Origin: Sialis fuliginosa
Lineage: Eukaryota > Arthropoda > Insecta > Megaloptera > Sialidae
Length of the DNA stretch: 64,000 bases
NCBI GenBank assembly: GCA_961205875.1
Contig: OY540813.1
Coordinates: forward strand, 20,741,001 to 20,805,000
Reading direction: 5' to 3'
Positions 1-11,484 of the stretch are shown in pieces. Every line of letters begins with the position of its first letter. Positions within the stretch are counted from its first letter, which is position 1. The notes under the pieces are model-generated. The model made no database searches. It was not told the origin of the DNA and was given only the letters and a program-made list of their open reading frames with translations. Both the position numbers and the translations under genes were made by a program.

Positions 1-700
1 AATAATTTAAATTTTTTTCTAGATATTGAAATAACTCTCCAATATCCCAATGAAATTAATAAAAAATTATCTTTTTTACGTACAGTTTTTAAGTCTATAT
101 AGGTACTTTAATAATAATTAAAATATGAACATTTTTTATAACTTGGTGTAACCTTACTAGCCAAATATGTATGTAGCTACTTAAAAAAAACATAAATCAT
201 AGATTATATGCATACTTTTTTAACAGACAACATGAATCACTGATTTGATTACAGTTGGTAGTTCTATAAATTATATGTCTGTTAATTAAGCGTTTATATG
301 AATATTATGAAAGCACATTCGCGCGGTTAGTTTTTAGTGCATTTTGTATGTACGAAATTTATTAAATAGTATTATGATAACGTTTCGAGCACGCAGGTCG
401 TAAATAGAGTTGTATACATTAAAACATGCATAAATTACAAAATGTACAATATATTTTTGTATTATTGTGCACAAACATGTAAACTAAATGTTATGTTATC
501 AATTTTAAGTTTTGCTTTATGCTCATAAATATTCTATTAAAGGTTATAAAATTTTTTGTGCAATCATAAACATTAGTTTAAATACTTAATTTTACTGTAC
601 AAACAATAAATTACATACATTTATGTAATAAGTAACGAAAAAATGGAGAAAAAATATTATTATTTTTATTTAGAATTAGTTATTTATAAGAAAATAATAA
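1..700. other. AT-rich non-coding DNA
   Basis: No convincing gene, RNA or transposon end is visible. Only A/T tracts and short chance frames are present. Confidence 0.6.
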
Positions 701-817
701 AATGGCCTCAAAAACACATTTTAAATCAAATGAATTTAAAAAAAAGTAATACTTACATGTTCTTGTGTTTAATAAATTTAAAAATTATTTGATTTAATGT
801 ATGCCTTTGAGGCCATT
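701..817. repeat. 117-bp hairpin (inverted repeat)
   Basis: The ends AATGGCCTCAAA and TTTGAGGCCATT are perfect reverse complements. The arms go on pairing inward (AAATCAAAT against ATTTGATTT), giving arms of about 40 bp around a ~40-nt AT-rich loop. No target duplication is clear. It could be a tiny MITE; a microRNA-type precursor is not excluded but nothing specific supports it. Confidence 0.6.
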
Positions 818-2299
818 GTATTGTTTTAAATCTAAAACGAGCTAATAAAATTTACAAGCATGCAAGCTCTTTCAAGTGGGGTTTAAAACCAATATAACAG
901 TTTCCTTGAAATTTCATGAAGTGTTTGACAAGTTTCGCGCACGTATGGTAAATAAACACCAACGGTATTAAAACAGTGGTGATATTAAAAAAAATATTTT
1001 GTACGGTCAGAGTAATGTGTTATAAATAAGTTGAAGTATCACTGCTCTAAGCACCATAACTAATCCATAGATATTATCACAGAATTAATACCTCATTTGA
1101 AATAGCTTGCAAGCCTGCTAATATCTTGATGCAAAATTCGCGAAAAATATAAATATTTTAATATATGTTTTCAATTAATTACTTGAATATGCGTGCCTCT
1201 TTCTTTTGTATAGTAACTATGTAATATAAAAAATACACAACACCACTTTGTGTTGCTTATTAAGCTTTGAAAGTCATAAACAATAAATACTTTGATGTTC
1301 TGGACGTCCTACAAGGAATAAGCAAAGCTCAAAGCTAGGAAGCAAAATTGTATTATCATACATTATCCCTAAACTAGAATATTGCTGCTAGAATGATCAG
1401 CTCGGAGAACAATATGCCTTGTTTATGTATTGCATTATGTAGATTTTAGTGCACATAACCCCTTGGGTTGGAGTCCCACACGTATACTCTGTAAGTGTGT
1501 TACGGCGTCTACTGAAAAAATGTTTACTCTCGCAGAACGTGTAGACAGATATCCGAAGAGTGACGTTGACAAATATTGGCATATCTACTCAAGTTTTACA
1601 ATTCAAAATCTCTTTTGGGGTATGCAGAACCTGTGTACGTGTCTTGTATAGGATTTCGGTATAATCTCTAGAGGTAACGGGTCTTTTCATTATAAATAAT
1701 GTCTTCTTGATATTTAATGTTAATCTATAGGTACTGATATAAACATAAAGTTTATATGTGTGTGTTTGTCCTCGGTAGTCTCTATTAAACGAATTTCGAT
1801 TTAACCTACACCAATATGTTCATTAAAATATCATATTGGCTTCATATCATCATGTTATGACTCAAAATATATGAGTAAGTGAAAACAGTGAAACGACAGA
1901 GAAGGTAAATATATAAAAATATGTTAAGTTAAAATTTTACTGGCTCTTTCTATTGAATGTTTCTGGTAAATATTTTTGACGGTAAATCAGTTATATACCG
2001 GGTGTTTTTAAAGCCTTATTTAATTAAATATATTTCACAAAAACACTTATATATACCAACACCATCATAAATAAATAAAATAAGATATTATTATTACTTA
2101 ATACTTCATATAATTATTATATCAATTTAAAATCAAAAATATCATACACTAGCGGACTTGCCTGTAACTTTGTCTGCGTGGTATGATTTTGTTTTTGTTA
2201 TTGTCAACACAAAAATATTATTTTAAGTTTGTGACTAACCCCCATAGCATATTTCTGTTTTCACTGTTTTTCATTTTTACTGATGACGATATTGCCCAA
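818..2299. other. AT-rich non-coding DNA with one GC-richer patch
   Basis: Mostly featureless. The patch at about 1460-1650 has higher GC and stays open on the + strand for about 60 codons. It has a possible splice acceptor (TCTCGCAG, near 1531) and a possible donor near 1619, but I do not recognise the peptide and the frame may be chance. Confidence 0.4.
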
Positions 2300-2960
2300 A
2301 TTTTCAATTATAACTTAAACAGTTATGCAGATAAACGTATCGAAAATCCACCGCCTGTCTACCTCTGCCATTAAAGGGTTGAATGTCGAAATTAATATTT
2401 TAATAGAAGACTATTTTGCTTGAATTTACGTTTATAACTTTAGCAGCAATGCAGTTAAACTTATCAATATCTCCCCCCCCCCCCACCATGCTATTAGGGG
2501 TTGAATGTCGAAATTTTTATTAAATATTATTATGTCCGAATTTACTTTAATATTACAAACAGTTATGTAGATAAATATATCAAAATTTTAAAAATTTAAC
2601 ACCAATCCCCCCCCCCCCCTTAGGGGTTGAATTTCTGAAAATGCTATTTGTCTTGTAGAGTATGTGTGCCAAGTTTCATTCGAGTGAATACAGGCAAAAA
2701 AATGCACATAAAAACATTTCCATCCCCTTACAACCCCTTAGGGGTTGAATTTTGTATTGTATTATTTGTATTGTAGAGTATTTATTTAAGTTTCAATTAA
2801 ATTCGACGAAAAAAATATTTTTCGCATACAAACTTTGGCAACCCCTTTTACCACCAAAATTTCGAAAAATCCATTCTTAGTGGGTGTTTACATTCCACAA
2901 AACAAGTTTCAATCCATAAAGGTTATGTAATTTTAAATTGATTTTGCATACAAATTTTAA
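2300..2960 (+). repeat. Imperfect tandem array, unit about 120 bp, with poly-C tracts
   Basis: The block AGGGGTTGAAT (first copy AAGGGTTGAAT) recurs near 2374, 2496, 2622 and 2740, a spacing of 118-126 bp, with a decayed fifth unit near 2850. Two units are preceded by runs of C (about 2472-2484 and 2607-2619). Between blocks the text is similar but diverged (TGTAGAGTAT twice, AAGTTTCAAT/AAGTTTCATT). No coding content is seen. Confidence 0.65.
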
Positions 2961-3764
2961 TTATTGTCGCGTGCCAGACTGTTTAATAAAGTGGGCTGGA
3001 TGTGGCACACGGACTGGCTTTTACCACATCTGTGTTTTAAATTGTGCTTTTGTAGACTGAATATTGTTTCTAAATATTCAATACATAAAATATTTCAGTT
3101 GGATGATTTATGAAACCAAAAAGCCGCTAGCGTACGTACACAGGTACCAGGTACAAATATTCTACAATTTTCAGAACACATATTAAATAAAGAAACATAT
3201 ACATAAATAAAAATTACTTTTGGCGAGAATTTTTCTTTCTCTGTAAAACTGATTCCGATTAACAAATGCTATAAAAACATTAAATACAAATAAAATGTTT
3301 ATCTAATACAAGCACACATATTAGCAAATTATTATTACCATATATCCTTTTAATGGAACATTATTTCAAAATAGTTTGTATATTAACAATTCCATGTAAG
3401 CCACCATTGTTATTATATTGTGTAATAAATTTAAAACAATAATTGTGAATGCAATAACGTGAAGCATTTACCCACATCGAAAACGAGTGCTTTTTGAAAA
3501 GAGCTTATAATTTAATTGAACGTACATGCTCTTAATGAAAAATGAAAACAAAACAAATTTGTAATCGTGATACAATATACATATTAAATACTGTCTAAAG
3601 ATATATGCGGGTAGTTATTAATACATTCATCGTGTATTAGAATATAGGTATACGATATTTCCTACAGTTGTTTGTTACTCTCAAAGTGGTTTAGTAAATT
3701 TAAAAACATGTGTTTAAATTTTTTAAATCAATAAACTTGGTCTGTACAATCAATATTTAATAAA
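2961..3764. other. AT-rich non-coding DNA
   Basis: Nothing identifiable. A slightly GC-richer stretch at 2965-3040 has no recognisable motif. Confidence 0.5.
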
Positions 3765-4153
3765 TATACCGGATGAATCATATCAGTTGGAACAAACTTG
3801 GATAGTTGATCGAGGGAGCTACATACCCCCAAAGTGTTTGCCTAAAATTAGTTTTTATTTAATATTTTGAGAACCCAATGTGATACAGTAATGAAATTTG
3901 ATATCTGGTTTAGTATCAATACGTGTTATTGATTTCCAATATCAGCCAATGATTATTTAAATCAGGGGTGCATAGAGCCAGTGGACCCTTTGATTTTTAT
4001 CAAGTATATTTTTGTTCTTAAATTTTATCCTATGTTTGCACTTTTATAAGGTCATATGACCCAATATACACAGAAATATACTTTGTTAATTTGTTATAAT
4101 ATCAAACGTTTTCGAGAAATACGTTAGTATTGTAGAATTTTACTTAATAGGGA
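3765..4153 (+). repeat. Dispersed repeat, copy 1 (partner at 62753-63145)
   Basis: This begins TACCGGATGAATCAT and stays collinear with a diverged direct copy near the right end of the window. Shared blocks include GGAACAAACTT, ATGAAATTTGATA, TTAGTAT, AATACGTGTT, TTGATTTCCA, AAATATACTTTGTT and GTTTTCGAGAAATACG. No long open frame and no obvious target duplication. The class is unknown; it could be the end of a larger transposon. Confidence 0.65.
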
Positions 4154-4720
4154 CGATTCAAACTACACGAAATAAAAAATAAAAAAATAAAATGACAAAA
4201 ACTTTTCTTCTATAAATCCAATGATTTCACAAACGGGCCTCATAAGTTTGACTACAGCTTTTGAACTGATTCTAACCCTAGCTATAGTATGTGTAGATAA
4301 ATAGGTGTGTGTTAGTGCGTATTTTCATAATGTAGGGACCAGAAATACGTAACGAAAATTCAACCAAAATACCAAACAATGCTTAATTAAGTAAACTTTC
4401 TTGCACATTATGTATATGCTCGTACATATATATGTATGTGATATTAAATATTATAATGTTCTAAACTATTATGTTTAACTAACTACATCTAGTACCTACC
4501 TACTTTATAATGTATATAGTTTGAATAAAAATTAATTGCTTAACTGTGCAACTTTTGTCATACAACAAAATGTATAGGAATAGTTGACTTTGTGTTTGAA
4601 ATTGTCTATTAAAATAAATAAGTTAGTTTTGCTTACGAAAATGGGTTTGGAAAAATTGAATAAAAATAAAAAAAATAAAAAATATGAATAGCACTACGAT
4701 CATTGTTCTATATGGACATG
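4154..4720. other. AT-rich non-coding DNA
   Basis: No feature recognised. Confidence 0.5.
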
Positions 4721-5729
4721 AGGAAAAAATATGTGGGTATTTTAAATGATTTTTATTAATAATATCGTCGTTTTGGCATGTTATTCTCTTTATACAAGAT
4801 GTCCAAGATAAGTGTGAAATGCATAGGGATTTCCTAAACGGTAAGACATACAGATTCGGTTAAATGAGATGAATTATTTGTAAGGAAGGGGTAAGTATTA
4901 CTACATTAAAAAATATTAATAACTCTAAGCGGTATAGATTAAATTTAAATGGCTATAACTTTTTTGTCAAAGTAGATAGGTAATTTTTGTTTGCAGTTTC
5001 TTAAATCATATTTATGTAGAATCGATTGGAGTATTTTAATTATTATATCACTTTTAGTTACCGAGTTACAAGCCCTAACTTTAGTTTTTTATGGGCCACT
5101 AAGTTGGCTATAGCATATTTAATTGTGTTTTTACGCTACTTTACAACGATATGTTACATATCATATTTATTTTCGAAAATAAGTCAAAGTACTTAGTGAT
5201 ATTTCTAAAGTATTTTATTACAAATTTTTAAGTAGGCCATGAAAAACAAAAATTGTTAAACAAAATTCACAATAACAATATTTGAAAACAATAAAATATT
5301 ACAAAAAAAAGTTATATATACATAGTTGTAAAGGAGAGTAAAAAACACGTTCAAATATGCTATAGCCAACTTAGAGACCCATAAGAAAAACTAAAGGTAG
5401 GGCTTATAACTCGGAAACTAAAAAGTGATATAAAAATTCTAAAAACACCAGTCAATTCTACACAAAAAGTGTTTTAAGGAACTGCAAACAAAAATTACCT
5501 ATTTACTTTGAAAAAAAGTTAAAGCCATTTAAAGTATTTCCGAATTTTCAGATTTTTTGATGTAGTAATACTCACCCCATCCATACAAATAGTTCATCTC
5601 ATTTAACCGAATCTGAAACCACCCTGCATTTCATGGTTATCTTGGACACCCGGTATAAAGAGAATAACATGCTAAAACGACGATATTATTAATAAAAATC
5701 ATTTAAAATACCCACATATTTTTCCCTTA
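4721..5729. repeat. 1-kb foldback element with ~0.4-kb inverted arms
   Basis: The left arm (about 4721-5157) and right arm (about 5335-5729) are imperfect reverse complements. Both carry AATATGTGGGTATTTTAAAT, TTATTAATAATATCGTCGTT, GCATGTTATTCTCTTTATAC, TGTCCAAGATAA, GATTCGGTTAAATGAGATGA and AAGTTGGCTATAGCATATTT. The spacer of about 180 bp is AT-rich. There is no coding capacity, so it is a non-autonomous inverted-repeat (MITE/foldback) element of unknown superfamily. Edges are approximate. Confidence 0.75.
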
Positions 5730-7424
5730 TCTTGGACACTATATACTGGGTGAGGTATTTAAAGTATTTTTAACTCAAAATTATGCATTTTTACAGAAGT
5801 TAGTGTAAAAATCTACATCCATACACACACACAGCCACCATGCAGAAAACAATTTTTAATTACGTTTTGAAGATAGTATAATCCAGAATCTGCTTTTATC
5901 TTGGGCACGATTTTTCGACGGTATTCAAATAGGTAGGTACTTATTTATTTTAATTTTGCAAATACATCAAAATTTGTAAATAATTTAATTAAATATTAAC
6001 GAACACTGATTTAATTTGACATGTTAGCTTATAGGCACTATTATGCAGATATTTATATACCTATACAAAAAACTCAAAATAAAATTATCAATTGTAAGGT
6101 TCATATATTTCAAATTTTTAAAAGAAACAAGGTTATAATCATTTTCTTAGCATCTTTTAAGAATTAAAAAGCCAAATATTAATACAAAATACATTTATTT
6201 CTAATGTATACATTTGCAATTGGCATAATCGTTAATCAAATCTTAAAGCAGCAATTTAGATTAATATCCTTTACAGATTTCAAAGAACCGAATAGCAAAA
6301 ATATAATTTCCTCATAACAGAAACGTCTGGAAAATTTCATATTGCAAGCAGAGAGTTTATTCCTTTCGCATCATCGAACAAAAAGTCGTTGCAGACACAG
6401 AAAATGATATATCTTAGAAAAGACTTGAATATCAGACAACATCACTGGTTATTGTCGAGGCTACTTATTCACATAGTAAGCTTCATACAGACAATCGAAT
6501 TCAGCTGCAAAAGAACAACTATATTTTAGCAATAGTTTTACCATCCTGAACTTAAGTCTAAAATTAATTAATTTAAAAATACTACTACCTACGAACATTA
6601 ATACATTGTTAATGACTGAAAACGTAAAAATGTATGATACCTTAATAGAATTTAAAAAAGACGCTCAAATAAAATTTTAATCGAACAAAATACGTAAAAC
6701 AATCATAAAACGTACTCCTAATGTGTAACACCCAATACCAAATTCTAGACAACCTTGCCGTACTGTATGTCGAATCCCGCCCTGATATGCACAGAGGCAA
6801 CCTCCATTCCGTATTTGTGTACCCGTTTTATATGTTGTACGTATAGACTATAGATGTTCCTCACATATCAGGAATAAAAAAACAACATTTAAAGAAAATA
6901 AGATGGCTGATAATGCCAATAAATTAAAATAAAAAAATATGTGCCTTGGGAGCCACGTGATAATTTATACATACCTAATTATATTCTCTACAAAATGATG
7001 TATCAAATGAATTTTTTTAACGCAATTACTGAACCGAAAGCAGATGTTTATTCTTGTAAAATTTTGTATTTATGTACGAATTAGTTTTGAAATAAGAAAA
7101 TTTTTTTAAGATAAAAATTGTCGAATATGTTAATATCTAAGTAAGTATAATTTATGACTTATACATTTTTTCCAATGTTTATGATTTAGCCAGAAATAAT
7201 TTTTTTAATTACTTAATTAGAATCGCATACAATGTTGTCTCTGAGTATTACGTATAAAAAATACCCATGGTATTTATGGTAAAAACGTACACTGTTCAAT
7301 CTCATTAATACATATAAGAAATGACACTAATCGCAGATATTTCTTCTCTGAAATATAACTAAAAATTTTTTTGAAAATAAATTATAGATTATAATATTAC
7401 GTACAATATTTAACTTGACCATTT
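5730..7424. other. AT-rich non-coding DNA
   Basis: No recognisable gene. A stretch at about 6295-6530 (+) is open for some 75 codons, but it lacks a good start, has no known motif, and is not exceptional for this composition. Confidence 0.45.
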
Positions 7425-7800
7425 TTCTCTAATTCAACATCCTTATTCGGTTACAGTGGCGTAGCAAGCATAATTGGCGCCCGGGGTACGATACCTTTTT
7501 TAAACTTAGGTTTATGCTATGCAATTCAAAAGGTTGGTCTTAAGGACCATTTGGCGCGATTCTGCAAGTGGCGCCCGAGGCATGATAGACCCCCTTGCCC
7601 CCCCTCGCTACGCCACTGTCCGGTTGAAAGATCGTTTTCAAATTAGGAGGTTTTCCTCTCAGACAAAAATTAATCTTAAATATAAAATGTCACCCTATGA
7701 TTTGTCATATTTGAGTTACAGAACTTACAGCCATCATGGCGAAAATGGTCAGAATGGATTCAGGAAAGGTCAAAATAGATAATTTTATAAAAAACGGATT
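7425..7800 (+). repeat. Dispersed repeat family A, copy 1 (interrupted by a MITE)
   Basis: The sequence around AAAATGGTCAGAATGGATTC and AGGAAAGGTCAAAAT recurs at 44345-44385 and, reverse-complemented, at about 19990-20060 bp into the right half (59990-60050). The preceding block (TTTTTCT, AATTCA, then CCGGTTG) matches 44130-44210. The hAT MITE at 7454-7618 splits this copy, so family A was here first. Confidence 0.6.
7454..7618 (-). mobile_element. hAT-type MITE, 165 bp (same family as 30405-30740, reversed)
   Basis: The termini are CAGTGGCGTAGCAAG on the left and CTCGCTACGCCACTG on the right. The flanking octamers TTCGGTTA and TCCGGTTG are a decayed 8-bp target duplication (6 of 8 match), the size made by hAT transposases. 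The left end (ATAATTGGCGCCCGGGG) is the reverse complement of the right end of the 30405 copy. This copy is about half as long, so it is internally deleted. It has no coding capacity. Confidence 0.8.
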
Positions 7801-8373
7801 TTGATAGAAAATTGGCTTCACTATACTTACTTATATTTTATGTGTATTTTATATACATACATAGGTATAAGAAAGTAAAAAAAAAACAGATTTGTAATAT
7901 TAAATGATATACATATATATTTAACACGAATTATCAGAAAACTTTTAATTGTAGTTTCTTCAGTACATTTATTTAATTAATATAGTGTATATTGATCTTA
8001 ATCCATCAGGTTATTCATTTTCATAAAATTAATTATATAAATTAAAGCATAATTCTTCACTGTAACATTAAAATTGATTTAGTGATTTATTATTAAAATT
8101 TAATTATAACTCCATGAAACACAAAACTTAAATTCATTTCACAAAACGAAAACTTATAACAGGCATGAATATTAAATGAAATAATGATATTACAATTGTC
8201 ACTTATTCGACAGATTAAACTTCTATATTTATTATGTAACATGTATTTATGAACATTGTGTACATACATATTTTTCAATATCAGAAGCAAAATTATGAAG
8301 AATTGTGAGTAGTCAGTATCAAATTTTATTAAAGTTTGATTCTAATTATCAAATAAATAACGCAAATTATAAA
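7801..8373. other. AT-rich non-coding DNA
   Basis: Nothing recognised. Confidence 0.5.
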
Positions 8374-8412
8374 CGCAAGCTTTCGATTCACAGAATCATC
8401 GTCAGGCTATTA
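8374..8412 (-). repeat. Half-copy of the hairpin repeat seen at 29220-29313
   Basis: CGCAAGCTTTCGATTCACAG followed by AATCATCGTCAGGCTATTA matches one half of the 29220-29313 hairpin. Read on the minus strand it gives CTGACGA, a GATTC/GAATC stem and then GAAA. The opposite arm is missing here. Confidence 0.6.
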
Positions 8413-8959
8413 AGAAGGAATAAAATGTGAGAACGATGTCGTTATCTCAACAATATTCATGTTATATTATTATATATATTATGTAGTTACATAAGTACAA
8501 TGTACCATTGTTATTGTACACTGTCAGTAATTTGAGAGAGGTACAATTTTTATTTATCTAAATAAATTAATTATAATGCACTATAATTACGATTCTTTCA
8601 AAATTATAATTTAATAAAAACAAAATATTGAGGCAATAACCTATACAAAAAAAAATTATAACTATTACAGTAAAAATATAAATATAAATCAAAATATAAA
8701 ATCTCGTTTAAACAAAATAATTTAAAATTGCAATCAGAATGAAAACTGTCATGAACTAAAAGAAAACCATTATTTTTTGTAATCAGAGTAATTTATGAGA
8801 GGTACACTATTTAGATGCTGCTTGAAAATATCAATCTTATTTGTTTGTTAATACGTGCCTGACTTATTTATTTATATCAGTATCATTAATAAACCATTTC
8901 AATTTGAAACAGTTTTATTATAAAGTATCAATTGTAACTTGTAATATTATATGTTCTTA
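8413..8959. other. AT-rich non-coding DNA
   Basis: Nothing recognised. Confidence 0.5.
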
Positions 8960-9790
8960 AGAGGGGAGATCCAATAATAACCTTCAAAAATTAAATTTAT
9001 TTTTTACCTAATAATTTTAGTCAAACATCCTAAATTTTTAGAGTGAAATTCGCAGTCCTTCCGAAGTTATAACCTATGAACGCTTCTGAGTTATCAACTC
9101 TACCATTTGAGTCTTGAAACTTTAAACGCGTTTTTCTGAAAACACTTTTTCGTGAATCTCGGTAAAGATAACTCAAAAACTATTTGATCGATCATTTTGA
9201 AGTTTTGCATACTTATAGATAATATAATTACCTTCAATGTGAACGTAAAATTCTTTGAAAGCTACTTTTTCATTAACAAATATAGTAAAAACATGAAAAA
9301 TCGAACGTTTTTTTTTAAACATATTTTTCTTTAGATTTGTTAGATTTAGAAAAATGCTGACAGTGTTCGTTATAATTTTCAGTGAAAGTACTAATTAAAA
9401 GCTACATTCTCGGATTTTTTCAGATTTTTTATATTGATAGCTTAGAAAATAGAGGGGGAGGGGGAATGCTCTGATAACGACTTTGAACGCAAATATATCG
9501 TGGCTGAAGGGTTGAAATCAAAAGGTCATATAACATTTTTCATATATTATTTATTAGGACACCTATCTAGAGACACCCTACTTAATGGATTAAATGAAAA
9601 AAAAATATTTAATATAGTTCCTATGGAAATGAGGTCCAAAAAAAATTTTTTTTCAAAAATCTTATTTCTGTTTTTATGTTATCAGTCTTCGTCCGTATAC
9701 CAAATTTCATCTTAATCGGCAAAAAATTTTTAAGGACGGACATGGTGAAACTATAAGGTTTCCTAGTTTTCTACGGAAACCTAAAAACAG
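8960..9790 (+). repeat. Interspersed repeat-like block
   Basis: The block has the look of an old interspersed element: runs such as TAACTCAAAAACTATTTGAT, CAAATTTCATCTTAATCGGC, AAGGACGGAC and GGTTTCCTAGTTTTCTACGG. It also holds a purine tract at about 9450-9464. No recognisable protein is encoded and the edges are uncertain. The call rests on texture and has no second copy inside the window. Confidence 0.35.
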
Positions 9791-11255
9791 ACAATAAAAG
9801 CCGAATTTCTTCGATTCTAAGCCCGATCTCTGATATTGTTAATAAACGGTTGAATAAAACAAATACATCTGTATTACCAATATTGAAAATGTCATTACAA
9901 AATGTATATTTGCATAGGTTTATACATAAAAGTGCCTATGTAAATATTGGAATGCGCATAAACATTTAATACCGAAAGACCAGCCAAAGCGTACATATAC
10001 GTACGTATAGTGTCGTATAGTTACATACATAAGTCCCGTTGTGGTCGATCGGAGCAGGCGGTGACGGTGTAACGGCGACTCTTTTCATATCGGCTTCACG
10101 AATGAGTGCGTCGCTAGATGGCAGACAGTAAATTTAATAGTGCTAACACGGCATGATTTCTGTACATGGAAGTAGTTGTATGTATGTATGTATGTGTGAA
10201 TGTGTAGCGGCGCGACATGCATGGGCGTCACAACAATAAATAGAGCCGATACAATACATACATATATATACATATGTAGTTTAACATTTGATTTCCACAC
10301 TATCGAGTCTCACAGAAGCGATAGCATTTTATTTAAAAAAATAAATATCAATAAGTATAAAAATATTAACTCGAATTGATCACACGTTTGATTAAATTGA
10401 TATTAATTTGAGTTATTTCACATGAATAAGTTCTTTTTCCTATTCTATTTATTTTTAAATTATTATAGAAAAACGTGTATATAACTTTACAAGTGCTTAA
10501 TTGTATATTACAAAAAAACATTGGATGAGAACCGTTACTATTCTTAAATTGTCTTTCTAATTGTAGTGAACAAAATTCATTAAAAGATGATTTTTCAGGA
10601 TAACAGATTCCCACATCTGATATAGAATTGTCTGCTCTTTAATATTTGTTCTATAAATTTTTCTCATGAGAAAACCCGTTTACGAGATATTTAAGAAAAA
10701 AACTAATGATTTTAACCCCCATATACACGTCAACGGTGACTCTAATCGTAAAATATATATACAACTTTTGTTTAAAATCTAACATAATGCACTTTTTATG
10801 TCCTCTATTTTTGTATTGCGAATAACCATATTTTTGTAGAGGAAGGTTTAATAAATGTACAACAGTACCAATTTTCATCTTCTTATCACATTGTAGTACA
10901 GGGATTATTTGAAAAATCATTCTTAACGTCCGGGCTAATGTGAATTTTTCGGTTTTAAAATGATATTTAAAATAAATATATTCATTATAAAATAACAAAT
11001 AATTGAAAACAATGTGTATATGATAAATATTATCTGAATTAATTATTTGAATTTGTATTTAATTTGAAATCTTTGCTGACTTAAAAAAAACATAATAATT
11101 GCACGTCACTTTTATGTGGCGTGCGATTACGTCCTTTACTTCCTTTTAAAAACAACTTACTTATAACTTTTTAGTTGAAAGGTTTTAGCGCGTAGTCGAG
11201 TTTTAGTTTTTTAAACATATATTTTTTTGAAACTTTTTTAGATCTATTAAAACCA
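9791..11255. other. Non-coding DNA with a GC/CpG-richer patch at about 10030-10240
   Basis: Around 10030-10240 the sequence is clearly richer in CG dinucleotides (GTCGATCGG, GGCGGTGACGG, AACGGCGACT, AGCGGCGCGAC) than its surroundings, and it contains a TGTATGTATGTATGTATG microsatellite. It could be a promoter or 5' exon region, but I see no frame or splice signals good enough to call one. The rest is featureless. Confidence 0.4.
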
Positions 11256-11484
11256 GAGCACACTACAGACTTTTAGTTGACCGATAGTTTGATCGGGTTT
11301 GAGCTGCAATACTGATTTATTTCCGATTTCACAGTTTAGTTGGTGGTGGATGCACACTGGACACACTACTATGCGATAATCGGCCGACAGTAGTTTTCAT
11401 AGCTAATTACAATCACGAGGCGCAAATTATCGGACGACTGTTTGATTAGCCATTCACATAAAAGTCTGTAGTCTGCGCAGGCTC
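11256..11484. mobile_element. Inverted-repeat MITE-like element, about 229 bp
   Basis: Left GAGCACACTACAGACTTTTA and right AAAAGTCTGTAGTCTGCGCA then GGCTC form terminal inverted repeats (shared core TACAGACTTTTA). The interior is GC-richer than the flanks and non-coding (GATAATCGGCCGACAGTAG). This style of end resembles PIF/Harbinger-type MITEs, but no clean target duplication is visible, so the superfamily is a guess. Confidence 0.55.

Noticed and set aside
1430-1651. 73-codon frame in a GC-richer patch
   Set aside because: Possible splice sites exist, but the peptide is not recognised and the opposite strand is also open, so it is not reported as a gene.
6295-6530. 75-codon open stretch on the + strand
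   Set aside because: No start codon near its beginning, no known motif, and length not exceptional compared with many other chance frames here.
10651-10998. 115-codon minus-strand frame
   Set aside because: Lys/Phe/Ile/Tyr-rich composition as expected from AT-rich DNA, no domain, no splice context.
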